Below, in pieces: positions 38,599 to 47,033 of a stretch of DNA of 48,601 nucleotides. The notes under the pieces are model-generated. The model did not search any database. It was not told where the DNA came from and worked only from the letters and a program-made list of their open reading frames with translations. Source of the DNA: JACQAI01 sp035507915 (lineage in GTDB: Bacteria > Pseudomonadota > Alphaproteobacteria > Elsterales > Elsteraceae); assembly GCA_035507915.1 (NCBI GenBank), contig DATJNS010000466.1, positions 1 to 48,601 on the forward strand, in the 5' to 3' direction. Both the position numbers and the translations under genes were made by a program. Within the stretch, counting starts at the first letter, position 1, and every line of letters starts with the position of its first letter.

Positions 38599-39773
38599 GC
38601 GACGGGCCGCTGGTCTTCCTGATCGCCGGCGAGCCCTCCGGCGATCAGCTCGGCGGCAACCTGATGCGGAACCTGAGCGCGCTGACGGGCGGCCGTGCGC
38701 GCTTCGCCGGCATCGGCGGCGAGGCCATGCAGGCGGCCGGGCTCGAGAGCCTGTTTCCCATGGAGGAGCTCTCGCTGATGGGCGCGGCCGAGCTGATCCC
38801 GCACATCCCGCAGCTGATCGGCCGCATCCGGCTCACCCTGGCGACCATCCGCCGGCTGCATCCGGCTGCCGTGGTGACGATCGACGCCCCCGCGTTCTGC
38901 CTGCGCATCGGCCGGCGCATCGGCGGCCTGGGCTTTCCGCGCGTCCACTACGTGGCGCCCCAGGCGTGGGCCTGGCGGCCCGGACGGGCCAAGGAATACC
39001 GCCGTGCGTTCGACCGGCTGCTCGCGCTGCTGCCGTTCGAGCCGGCGTTCTTCGCCGCGTACGGCCTCGACTGCCGGTTCGTCGGTCATCCCGCGATCGA
39101 CGGCGGCGCCGGCCGCGGCGACGGTGCGGCGTTCCGCGCCCGCCACGCGATCGCGCCGGACACCACGGTGCTGTGCGTGCTGCCGGGCAGCCGACGCGGC
39201 GAGGTCGCTCGCCTTTTGCCGATCTTCGGCGCCGCGACCAAGGCGCTTGCCAGCCGGCGCCGGCTGCTCGCCGTGCTGCCGACGGTCGCCGCGGTCGCGG
39301 ATCAAGTCGTCGCCGGCGTGCGCGACTGGCCAGTGCCGACCCTGGTGGTGCGCGGACCCGCCGAGAAGTTCGACGCGTTCGCGGCCGCCGACGCCGCGCT
39401 TGCCGCGTCCGGCACGGTCGCGCTCGAACTCGCGCTCAGCCGGACGCCCAGCGTGATCGCCTATCGGCTCAATGCGCTGAGCGCGTTCCTGGCGCGCCCC
39501 TTGATCCGGATCCGGCACGTCGCCCTGCCGAACATCATCGCCGGGCGCACCGTGATGCCCGAGCTGGTGCAGGGGGATTGCCGGCCCGACCGGCTGGCTG
39601 CGGCGCTCGAGCGTCTGCTCGACGACCCGGTCGCGCGCCGCCAGCAACAGGCCGCATCGGAGGAGGTCGCCCGGCTGCTCGGGGCGGGCGGCGAGTCACC
39701 GGGCCGTCGGGCGGCCGCGGCGGTGCTCGACGCGATCGCGGCCCGGTCCGCCGCTTCGGCTCAGCAAAAGTAG
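38595..39773 (+). CDS. lpxB: Lipid-A-disaccharide synthase
   Basis: Joins lipid X and UDP-2,3-diacylglucosamine into the lipid A disaccharide; a GT19 family enzyme. The 392 residues begin VFLIAGEPSGDQLGGNLM, the family motif. HYVAPQAWAWRPGRAKEY and FVGHPAID follow, with LPGSRRGEVARLLPIF in the nucleotide-binding half. The frame starts at an ATG overlapping the lpxI stop. Its last 13 bases overlap a convergent minus-strand small gene. Confidence 0.95.
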   Translation: MSDGPLVFLIAGEPSGDQLGGNLMRNLSALTGGRARFAGIGGEAMQAAGLESLFPMEELSLMGAAELIPHIPQLIGRIRLTLATIRRLHPAAVVTIDAPAFCLRIGRRIGGLGFPRVHYVAPQAWAWRPGRAKEYRRAFDRLLALLPFEPAFFAAYGLDCRFVGHPAIDGGAGRGDGAAFRARHAIAPDTTVLCVLPGSRRGEVARLLPIFGAATKALASRRRLLAVLPTVAAVADQVVAGVRDWPVPTLVVRGPAEKFDAFAAADAALAASGTVALELALSRTPSVIAYRLNALSAFLARPLIRIRHVALPNIIAGRTVMPELVQGDCRPDRLAAALERLLDDPVARRQQQAASEEVARLLGAGGESPGRRAAAAVLDAIAARSAASAQQK

Positions 39774-39973
39774 AGGTAGAGCCCGACGGCGAGCGCCAGC
39801 CCGAGCCCGGTGCCGACCAGACAAAACAGGCGCCACGCAGGCGGGTGCGCATTGTCGTTGGCCGGCGCCGCCATGGCGCGGACGCGCGGCACGAACTCGA
39901 TGACCCGCGCGACGACCGGCTCGCGCGCGTCGCCGCGCGCCGAGCCGGGAGTCGAGAACGGGCGGCTAGCCAC
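39761..39973 (-). CDS. Small hypothetical membrane-anchored protein
   Basis: A 70-residue frame starting at a GTG that overlaps the gltA stop by 8 bases. The N-terminal 50 residues are soluble and basic, with PANDNAHPPAW. One hydrophobic segment fills the C-terminus (LFCLVGTGLGLALAVGLYLY), so it looks like a tail-anchored protein. The ANDN motif recurs in small alphaproteobacterial proteins. No function is known to me. Its 3' end overlaps the end of lpxB, so both frames are constrained here and the call is moderate. Confidence 0.5.
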   Translation of the reverse strand: MASRPFSTPGSARGDAREPVVARVIEFVPRVRAMAAPANDNAHPPAWRLFCLVGTGLGLALAVGLYLYFC

Positions 39974-41291
39974 GCTTGGAGAGCGGCACGTACGCGCGTT
40001 TGGTCGCGCCGGTATAGAGCTGGCGCGGCCGGCCGATCTTCTGGTTCGGATCCTCGATCATCTCCTTCCACTGCGCGATCCAGCCGACGGTGCGCGCCAC
40101 CGCGAACAGCACGGTGAACATCGCGACCGGGAAGCCCATCGCGCGCAGGATGATGCCCGAGTAGAAGTCGACGTTCGGGTAGAGCTTGCGCTGGACGAAA
40201 TAGTCGTCCTCGAGCGCGATGCGTTCGAGCTCCATCGCCAGGCCCAGCAGCTCGTCCTTGACGCCGAGGCCGGCCAGCACCTCGTGGCAGGTGCGCTGCA
40301 TGATCTTGGCGCGCGGGTCGTAGTTCTTGTACACCCGATGGCCGAAGCCCATCAGCTTCACGCTGTCGTGCTTGTCCTTGACGCGCTTGATGAACTCGGG
40401 GATGCGGTCGCGCGAGCCGATCTGCCGCAGCATGGTGAGCACCGCCTCGTTGGCGCCGCCGTGCGCGGGCCCCCACAGCGACGCGATGCCGGCCGCGATG
40501 CAGGCGAACGGGTTGGCGCCCGACGATCCGGCGAGCCGCACGGTCGAGGTCGAGGCATTCTGCTCGTGGTCGGCGTGCAGCATGAAGATCAGATCCATCG
40601 CCTTGCTGCGAACCGGATCGCCCTTCCACGTCTCGCACGGCACCGAGAACATCATGTGCAGGAAGTTCTCGGAGTACTTCATGTCGTTCTTCGGGTACAC
40701 GAACGGCTGCCCGACCGAGTACTTGTAGCACATGGCGGCGATCGTCGGCATTTTGGCGACCAGCCGGTGCGAGGCGATCTCGCGCTGCTTCGGATCATGG
40801 ATGTCGGTCGAGTCGTGATAGAACGCCGCCATCGAGCTGACCACGCCGGCCATCACCGCCATCGGATGGGCGTCGCGACGGAACGCGCGGAACAGCTGGC
40901 TGATCTGCTCGTGCACCATCGTGTGATAGGTGATCGAGTGGACGAACTCCTCCTTCTCGGCCTTGTCGGGCAGACGGCCGTTGAGCAGGAGGTAGCAGAC
41001 CTCCATGAAGTCGCTCTGCTCGGCGAGGTCCTCGATGGCGTAGCCGCGGTGCAGCAGCATGCCGACGTCGCCGTCGATGTACGTGATCGCCGACTCGGTC
41101 GACCCGGTCGCCATGTAGCCGGGGTCGAATGTAAAGTAGCCGAGCTTGTCGTGAAGCTTACGAACGTCGATCACCTTCGGGCCGATGGACCCCGAAAGCA
41201 GCGGGAAATCCGCCTTTTGGCCGGTCGTGTTGTCGACGATCGTGACGGTCTCGTTGACCGTCGCTGGATTGCTCCGGGCCGCGCCACTCAT
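39966..41291 (-). CDS. gltA: Citrate synthase
   Basis: Condenses oxaloacetate and acetyl-CoA in the TCA cycle. The 441-residue type II enzyme keeps all three catalytic residues: His277 (WGPAHGGANEAVL), His318 (FGHRVYKNYDPR) and Asp375 (YPNVDFYSG). Each is offset by 13 from E. coli His264, His305 and Asp362. The N-terminal beta domain typical of Gram-negative citrate synthases is present. A GGGAGAA ribosome site precedes the ATG. Its own promoter candidate lies in the gap after gltX. Confidence 0.97.
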   Translation of the reverse strand: MSGAARSNPATVNETVTIVDNTTGQKADFPLLSGSIGPKVIDVRKLHDKLGYFTFDPGYMATGSTESAITYIDGDVGMLLHRGYAIEDLAEQSDFMEVCYLLLNGRLPDKAEKEEFVHSITYHTMVHEQISQLFRAFRRDAHPMAVMAGVVSSMAAFYHDSTDIHDPKQREIASHRLVAKMPTIAAMCYKYSVGQPFVYPKNDMKYSENFLHMMFSVPCETWKGDPVRSKAMDLIFMLHADHEQNASTSTVRLAGSSGANPFACIAAGIASLWGPAHGGANEAVLTMLRQIGSRDRIPEFIKRVKDKHDSVKLMGFGHRVYKNYDPRAKIMQRTCHEVLAGLGVKDELLGLAMELERIALEDDYFVQRKLYPNVDFYSGIILRAMGFPVAMFTVLFAVARTVGWIAQWKEMIEDPNQKIGRPRQLYTGATKRAYVPLSKRG

Positions 41292-41371
41292 GAGATCGGT
41301 TCTCCCGCTTTGGAGGCCGCCCCGCGCGTGCTGCTCAGGCGAGGGGACCGGACCAGGCTTCGCTGTGGTGC

Positions 41372-41400
41372 AGCATAAAACCCGGGCAGGGGGGAATCAA
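41372..41400 (-). promoter_or_regulatory. Candidate gltA promoter
   Basis: Reading leftwards: TTGATT (plus 41395-41400), a 17-base spacer and TATGCT (plus 41372-41377). The -35 box covers the gltX stop codon. A start near 41365 gives a leader of about 75 bases before the gltA ATG, so gltA can be expressed apart from gltX. Confidence 0.5.
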
Positions 41401-42800
41401 TCGCCGGTCTGATCGGCCAGGCGACCCAACGCCTCGTCCCGCCCGAGCGCCGCCATGACGTCGAAGATCGGCGGCGACACCAACGAGCCCGCCAGCGCGG
41501 CACGCAACGGCTGCGCAACGTCGCCCAGCTTCAGGCGGTTGGCATCGGCGAACGCCCGGACCGCGCTCTCGAGGGCGGGGGCTGCCCAGTCGGGCGTGGC
41601 GGCCAGCGCCGGCGCGAGCCGCCCGAGGGTGGCGCGCCCGCCGCCGGCCAGCAGCGCGGCCGCCTTGGCCTCGAGCGCCAACGGCCGCGCCTGAACATAG
41701 AACCTCGCCGCCTCGGCGAGCTCGACCAGGGTCTTCGCGCGGCCCTTCAGCCCGGCCATGGCGCGCCGCAAGCGGTCGGTCTCGGGTGCGCTCAAAGGCC
41801 GCGCCACCAGGGTCTCGAGCCGGGGCACGACCAGCGCGACCAGATCCGCGTCCGCGCGCTGGCGCAGATAGTGGCCGTTCAGGTTCTGCAGCTTGGCGAA
41901 ATCGAAGCGCGCCGGCGAGCGCCCGACCGCGTCGAGGTCGAACCACGCGACCGCCTGCGCGGTCGAGATGATCTCGTCGTCGCCGTGGGCCCAACCCAAC
42001 CGCATGAGATAGTTGCGCAGCGCCTCGGGCAGGTAGCCCATGTCGCGATAGGCCTCGACCCCGAGCGCGCCGTGGCGCTTCGACAGCTTGGCGCCGTCGG
42101 GACCGTGGATCAGCGGGATGTGCGCGAACGCCGGCGCGGTCCAGCCGCAGGCATCGTAGAGCTGGCGTTGGCGGAACGCGTTGGTCAGGTGATCGTCGCC
42201 GCGGATCACGTGGGTAATCGCCATGTCGTGGTCGTCGACTACGACCGAATGCATGTAGGTCGGCGTGCCGTCGCTGCGCAGCAGCACCATGTCGTCGAGC
42301 TGCGCGTTCTCGACCGTGACGTCGCCCTGGACCAGATCGGCGACGGTGGTCACGCCCGCGGTCGGCGCCTTCAGCCGGATCACATAGGGTGCGCCGGCCG
42401 GCGCTTCTGCCGGATCGCGATCGCGCCAGCGGCCATCGTAGCGCACCGGCCGGCCGGCGGCGCGCGCCGCCTGGCGCATCTCGTCCAACTCCTCGGGCGT
42501 GGCGAAGCACTTGTAGGCGCGACCGCGCTCGAGCAGCTCGCGCGCGACCGCGGCGTGGCGTTCGGCGCGCGCGAACTGGTGGACGACCTCGCCGTCCCAC
42601 GTCAGCTCCAACCATGTCAGGCCGTCGAGGATGGCGGCGACCGCCTCGCGCGTCGAACGCACCCGGTCGGTGTCCTCGATGCGCAGCAAGAACGTGCCGC
42701 CGTGGTGCCGGCTGAACAGCCAGTTGAACAGCGCGGTGCGCGCGCCGCCAATGTGCAGGAAGCCGGTCGGCGAGGGGGCGAAGCGGGTGACGACGCTCAT
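41397..42800 (-). CDS. gltX: Glutamate--tRNA ligase
   Basis: Class I synthetase that charges tRNA(Glu); in many alphaproteobacteria it or a paralogue also charges tRNA(Gln) for amidation. The 467 residues hold the HIGH-type motif in PSPTGFLHIGGART (16-19) and the KMSKS-type motif in GAKLSKRHGALGV. An all-helical C-terminal anticodon-binding part completes it. No clear ribosome site is visible. It lies 18 bases downstream of the TpsB gene on the same strand, with a weak promoter candidate inside that gene's end. Confidence 0.96.
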   Translation of the reverse strand: MSVVTRFAPSPTGFLHIGGARTALFNWLFSRHHGGTFLLRIEDTDRVRSTREAVAAILDGLTWLELTWDGEVVHQFARAERHAAVARELLERGRAYKCFATPEELDEMRQAARAAGRPVRYDGRWRDRDPAEAPAGAPYVIRLKAPTAGVTTVADLVQGDVTVENAQLDDMVLLRSDGTPTYMHSVVVDDHDMAITHVIRGDDHLTNAFRQRQLYDACGWTAPAFAHIPLIHGPDGAKLSKRHGALGVEAYRDMGYLPEALRNYLMRLGWAHGDDEIISTAQAVAWFDLDAVGRSPARFDFAKLQNLNGHYLRQRADADLVALVVPRLETLVARPLSAPETDRLRRAMAGLKGRAKTLVELAEAARFYVQARPLALEAKAAALLAGGGRATLGRLAPALAATPDWAAPALESAVRAFADANRLKLGDVAQPLRAALAGSLVSPPIFDVMAALGRDEALGRLADQTGD

Positions 42801-42807
42801 GACGGGC

Positions 42808-42836
42808 GATGTAGCGCGTCAGAACCGCGCCACCAA
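42808..42836 (-). promoter_or_regulatory. Weak candidate gltX promoter giving a near-leaderless mRNA
   Basis: Reading leftwards: TTGGTG (plus 42831-42836), a 17-base spacer and TACATC (plus 42808-42813). The -10 lies only 7 bases before the gltX ATG, so any transcript would start at or next to the start codon. The matches are 3 of 6 and 4 of 6, so chance is a real possibility. Confidence 0.25.
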
Positions 42837-44564
42837 GGAGAAAAAGAATCGCGGGTCCTTGTTGCCTTCGGTCATGACGTCGCGCGTCAGCGGCTTGGCG
42901 ATCTCGAGCGAGCCCGCGATCTGGTCGTTGACCACGACGCGCACGCCGGCGCCGGCGGCGGTCGCCGAGGCGGCGCCGAACTCGCCGGGGAGCGCCTGGT
43001 GGTTCCACACGCGGCCGGCGTCGTAGTACGTGTACAGCTGATAGCTCGCCAGGCCGAAGCCGGTCGGCTTCTCGCCGTATTGCAGCTCGAGCTTGCCCGC
43101 GATGCCGCTGTCGCCGGTCAACTCCGCAGGGTCGTAGGCGCGCACGTAGTTCACGCCGCCGAGGCCGAACTGCTCGGACGCCAACAGCGAGCAAAAGCCG
43201 TACTGCCCGGTGAGCGCGCCCAGGAGCGACCAGTGGCCGCCGAGCGACTGAACGCGCTGGGCATCGGCGATCAGCTTGGTGAAATCGCTGCGGCCATCCG
43301 CGCGCGACAGGTTGGGCGACCCGGGCGTGCGCGCCCCGAGCACGTCGAGCCCCTGGCTGAGCAGCAGATCGAGCAGATCGATGCCGCTATACCGGTCGGC
43401 GAGTTCGTAGACGGCGCCCCACTGCAGCGAGCGGATGCGGTCGCTGAGCAGGGTTGCCGTATCGTTGAACAAGTTGGTGTGCAGATCGGTCGCCGTGAAG
43501 GTGGTCTGCACCGACAGGGTCTCCGCACGCAAACGGATCAGGGGATGGCTCAGCATGGCGCTGGTCACCGTCGCGGCGCTGGTCACCTGCTCCGGCGTGA
43601 GGGTGAAGCCCGGATGTGCCCAAGCCTGATCGATCTCGACCGTCAGCATCGTGCCTTCGGTGTCGATCGGCACCGCCTCGCTCAAGTCGTAGGCGCGCAA
43701 TTGGCCGATATCGAGCGGCGTGCCGATCAAGCGCAGCTGGGTGAGCTCATAGAACCCGAGCACGGAGTTGAGCCGCGCTCCCGCGCTTCCCTGGTACGGC
43801 CCGAGATAGCGGGTTCCGCGATTGTCCGCGGTGCCGAAGAAATCGACCTCCTTCTGGCTGAAGTTGATCGTGAGCTCGGAGGCGCCGGGCTCGCCCGCCA
43901 GCGGCGTCAACACCGACGACACCGTCGTGCCGGCCAGGTCGTCCATCAGCACCAGATAGCGCTCGAGATCGTGGACCTGGAGCGGCCGCATGGCCGTGAT
44001 CTTGTCGGCATAGCCGCGCAGCAGGGACTCGCGGCTGACCTCGCCCTGAATCGTCACCCGGCCGACATAGCCTTCGATCACCTCCAGTCGGACCGCGCCG
44101 TTCTGGACGCGCTGCTGCGGCACGATCGCGCGCGACAGCACATAGCCATCATTGCGATATTTGCGCGTGATCGCGGCCGCCACGCCGTACAGCTGGCCGA
44201 GGCTGATCTCGTGCCCGATCAGGTCGTGCCACAACGGCTCCAGATCCGCCTGGGAATAGACGGTCGCATCGTCGACCGCGACGGTGGCGAGCGTGAAGCG
44301 GATGCTCTCGGATTCCGGGGGCGGCGGCGCCTGCTCCGGTTCCTCGAGCCGCATCACGGGTCCCGAGGGAGTGACGCGCGGCTGTGGCCGGACCTGCTGC
44401 AACATGCGCAGCGGGTCGGCGCTTTCGGGCAGCACGATCTGTGCGACCGCCCGCGGGATCGCGCCCAGCGCCAGCGCGCCGGGCAGCGCGACCGCAAGCA
44501 TGAGGGCAAACCGCCGCACGCCCGACCGCCTGAGGCTCGGGCCGGCGTTCCGACACGTGGTCAA
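42819..44564 (-). CDS. ShlB/FhaC/HecB family two-partner secretion transporter (TpsB)
   Basis: Outer-membrane transporter that exports a large TpsA protein. The 581-residue precursor has a signal peptide ending near residue 41 (PRAVA), a proline-rich linker (TPSGPVMRLEEPEQAPPPPE), a first POTRA (about 88-165, with YRNDGYVLSRAIVPQQRV), a second POTRA and a beta-barrel ending FFFSLVARF. The loop-6 region is VRAYDPAELTGDSG, the FhaC-type motif with Ala in place of Gly. No TpsA gene with a secretion domain or filamentous repeats lies in the window, so it is an orphan here or serves a distant partner. It stands between gltX and comEC, which often neighbour each other in alphaproteobacteria. Confidence 0.87.
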   Translation of the reverse strand: MTTCRNAGPSLRRSGVRRFALMLAVALPGALALGAIPRAVAQIVLPESADPLRMLQQVRPQPRVTPSGPVMRLEEPEQAPPPPESESIRFTLATVAVDDATVYSQADLEPLWHDLIGHEISLGQLYGVAAAITRKYRNDGYVLSRAIVPQQRVQNGAVRLEVIEGYVGRVTIQGEVSRESLLRGYADKITAMRPLQVHDLERYLVLMDDLAGTTVSSVLTPLAGEPGASELTINFSQKEVDFFGTADNRGTRYLGPYQGSAGARLNSVLGFYELTQLRLIGTPLDIGQLRAYDLSEAVPIDTEGTMLTVEIDQAWAHPGFTLTPEQVTSAATVTSAMLSHPLIRLRAETLSVQTTFTATDLHTNLFNDTATLLSDRIRSLQWGAVYELADRYSGIDLLDLLLSQGLDVLGARTPGSPNLSRADGRSDFTKLIADAQRVQSLGGHWSLLGALTGQYGFCSLLASEQFGLGGVNYVRAYDPAELTGDSGIAGKLELQYGEKPTGFGLASYQLYTYYDAGRVWNHQALPGEFGAASATAAGAGVRVVVNDQIAGSLEIAKPLTRDVMTEGNKDPRFFFSLVARF

Positions 44565-44667
44565 GCCATCACCGTGCGGCGCGTCCGTTCGGCCGGCGGC
44601 CGTTCGCGGTCAGCCCGCCCGCCCGGCGCCCCGAACCGACCATCTCGTTGCCGTCGACCGCGCGGTC

Positions 44668-44713
44668 GAATTGGTAAAATTGTTGAAACACCTGAACATT
44701 TTACAGGTAATTC
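44668..44713. promoter_or_regulatory. AT-rich dyad in the tpsB-comEC divergent region
   Basis: The 288-base gap between the divergent TpsB and comEC genes holds one AT-rich island. GTAAAAT (44674-44680) and ATTTTAC (44698-44704) are a perfect inverted repeat, flanked by GAATT (44668-44672) and AATTC (44709-44713). A second dyad, ACCTG/CAGGT, overlaps the right arm. Rightwards, TTGAAA (44683-44688), 17 bases and GGTAAT (44706-44711) could be a promoter for comEC. The layout suggests an operator over a promoter, but no regulator is recognised. The rest of the gap shows nothing I can name. Confidence 0.4.
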
Positions 44714-44852
44714 GCTAAAGAAAAACCCGAGGCGGCCGTCGCAGGCCCGCGGTATTGCGAGGCGGCTCGCCCCGTCAATGTTGCGTGGTCAGACGGGCAA
44801 AATCGGGAAATCGTGAGGGCGCGCGGCGCGGACCGCCGCCGTATAACCCCCG

Positions 44853-46991
44853 ATGACTGCAACCGACCACACGGCGGACGGCGCGACTCGCGTCGCTTCG
44901 TCGCGGCTGGGGCTGCGCGAGTGGGCGTTCGCGGAGCGTGATCGCTGGCCGCTCTGGCTGGCGGTGGCGTTCGGCGCTGGGGTCGGCGCCTATTTTCGAT
45001 TGAACGCGGAGCCCTCGCTGTGGCTCGCGGAGGCGCCGGCGGGCATGCTGCTGATCGCCCTGATCGGGCTGCGCCGGCGCGGCGCGGTGACGGCGCTGCT
45101 CGCGGGTCTCCTCATGGTCGCCGCGGGTTTCGCCGCGGCCGCCCTGCGGAGCGACCGCGTCGCCGCACCGCTGCTCGAGCGACGGATCGGCCCGACGACG
45201 GTCGAGGGGCGCGTGCTCGGCGTCGACACCACGGCGAGCGGGCACCGCCTGCTGATCGATCGCATCGCGGTGAGCGGGCTGCCCGCGGACCAGACGCCGG
45301 ATCGGCTGCGCATCTCGCTGCGCGGCACCGACACGGCCATCCTGGCGCCGGGCGAGCGGGTTCGGCTGCGCGCGCTGTTGCGCCCGGCCGGCGCGCCGTC
45401 GGCGCCCGGTGCCTTCGACTTTCAACGCTTCCTGTATTTCGCGGGCGTCGGCGGCACCGGCACCGGTTACGCTCCGATCGCGGTGTTGTCGTCGCCGTCG
45501 GACGACGGCTTCGACACGGCGATCTGGATCGCGCAGCTGCGCGCGACGATCACGGCGCGCGTGCTCGCCGTGCTGCCGGGCGACACGGGCGCGGTCGCCG
45601 CGGCGTTGATCGCAGGCGACGAGACGAAGATCTCGACGCCGATGCAGTACGCCTATCGCGACTCGGGGTTGGCGCATCTGCTGTCGATCTCGGGCCTGCA
45701 CATCGCGATCGTGGCCGGTTTCGTGATGTATCTGATGCGCGCCGGCCTGGCGTTGTGCCCGCCGATCGCGCTGCGCTATCCGATCAAGAAGTGGGCCGCA
45801 TTCGCCGCGCTCGCCGCCGCCGGCGCGTACGCGCTGCTGGCGGGCTGGACGGTGCCGACCCAACGCTCGTTCCTGATGAGCGGCTTGGTGCTGGTCGCGC
45901 TGATGATCGACCGCTCGGCGATCTCGTTGCGCGTCGTGGCATGGTCCGCGATCGTCGTGCTGGCCTTCATGCCCGAGGCGCTGCTCAACCCGAGCTTCCA
46001 GATGTCCTACGCCTCGGTGATCGCCTTGATCTCCGGTTACGAGGTGGCGCAGCCGGCGATCACGCGCTGGCGCGCCCGCGCCGGCTGGTGGGGCTTCCCC
46101 GTGATCTACGTGCTGGGGTTGGTGTTCTCCTCGCTGCTCGCGACGGCGGCGACGGCGCCGTTCTCCGCCTTCACCTTCAACCGCATCGCGCTGTTCGGGC
46201 TGGTCGCCAACATGATCGCTGTGCCGGTCTCGGGCGTGCTCGTGATGCCGGCGGGTCTGATCGGCGTGCTCCTGATGCCGTTCGGCGCCGAGGCGGTCGG
46301 ACTGGTGCCGATGGGGTGGGGCATCGCGCTGATCAACTGGGTCGCGGTCGAGATCGCGGGTTGGCCCGCTGCGGTCATCCGGGTGCCGGCCTTCCCGATC
46401 GAGGCGCTCGTCGTGATCGTGCTCGGCGCGCTCTGGGTCTGTCTTTGGCGGACGCGCTGGCGCTGGTGGGGCGTCGGGTTGATCGGCGCCGGCTGTCTCG
46501 CCGCGGCACTGGCCCGGCCGCCGGATCTCCTGGTCTCGCCCGACGGCCGATTGATCGCCATCAATCCGAGCATCGGCCACCTGATGCTGTCGACCCTCAA
46601 GGGCCAGCGCTTCACCGCCCAGACCTGGCTCGGACGGTTCGCCGAGGACCAGCCCGCCGACTTCGCCGCCGCCGGCGCCGCGCTGCGCTGCGATCGGGCG
46701 AGCTGCCTCTATCGGACCGGCCGTCACGTCGTCGCGCTGGTCAGCGATCCACGCGCGCTCAGCGAGGATTGCCGCGTCGCCACCGTGGTGATCAGCGTCG
46801 TGCCGGTGCGCGGGCCGATGCGCCGTCACTGCGGCGCGGCCGAGCGGGTGATCGACCGCTTCGATTTGTGGCGTGCCGGCGCGCACGCGCTGTGGCTGAA
46901 CGACGACGGCGTGCAGGTCGAGACGGTGCGCGACTATCGCGGCGTGCGGCCGTGGGCGCCCGCGCCCGAAGCGCGGCGCCGCCAAGAATGA
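44853..46991 (+). CDS. ComEC/Rec2 family competence protein
   Basis: Inner-membrane channel protein for uptake of single-stranded DNA in competent bacteria. The 712 residues have an N-terminal membrane segment, an OB-like domain (about 110-210, DUF4131) and the competence core with HLLSISGLHIAIVAGFVMY and TQRSFLMSGLVLVALMIDR. Several more helices follow. The C-terminal soluble part occupies the place of the metallo-beta-lactamase domain but shows no HxHxDH motif, as in other alphaproteobacterial ComEC proteins. It is convergent with lexA, a common neighbour. Whether the organism is competent is unknown. Confidence 0.9.
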   Translation: MTATDHTADGATRVASSRLGLREWAFAERDRWPLWLAVAFGAGVGAYFRLNAEPSLWLAEAPAGMLLIALIGLRRRGAVTALLAGLLMVAAGFAAAALRSDRVAAPLLERRIGPTTVEGRVLGVDTTASGHRLLIDRIAVSGLPADQTPDRLRISLRGTDTAILAPGERVRLRALLRPAGAPSAPGAFDFQRFLYFAGVGGTGTGYAPIAVLSSPSDDGFDTAIWIAQLRATITARVLAVLPGDTGAVAAALIAGDETKISTPMQYAYRDSGLAHLLSISGLHIAIVAGFVMYLMRAGLALCPPIALRYPIKKWAAFAALAAAGAYALLAGWTVPTQRSFLMSGLVLVALMIDRSAISLRVVAWSAIVVLAFMPEALLNPSFQMSYASVIALISGYEVAQPAITRWRARAGWWGFPVIYVLGLVFSSLLATAATAPFSAFTFNRIALFGLVANMIAVPVSGVLVMPAGLIGVLLMPFGAEAVGLVPMGWGIALINWVAVEIAGWPAAVIRVPAFPIEALVVIVLGALWVCLWRTRWRWWGVGLIGAGCLAAALARPPDLLVSPDGRLIAINPSIGHLMLSTLKGQRFTAQTWLGRFAEDQPADFAAAGAALRCDRASCLYRTGRHVVALVSDPRALSEDCRVATVVISVVPVRGPMRRHCGAAERVIDRFDLWRAGAHALWLNDDGVQVETVRDYRGVRPWAPAPEARRRQE

Positions 46992-46993
46992 AC

Positions 46994-47021
46994 CGCCCGC
47001 GCGCCCTCTGCGGCGCGGGCG
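46994..47021. terminator. Stem-loop between convergent comEC and lexA
   Basis: CGCCCGCGC (46994-47002) and GCGCGGGCG (47013-47021) form a perfect 9-bp stem with a 10-base loop in the 42-base gap between the two convergent genes. There is no T-run on either side. The place is right for a bidirectional terminator. Confidence 0.45.
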
Positions 47022-47033
47022 AGGCGAGGGGGG

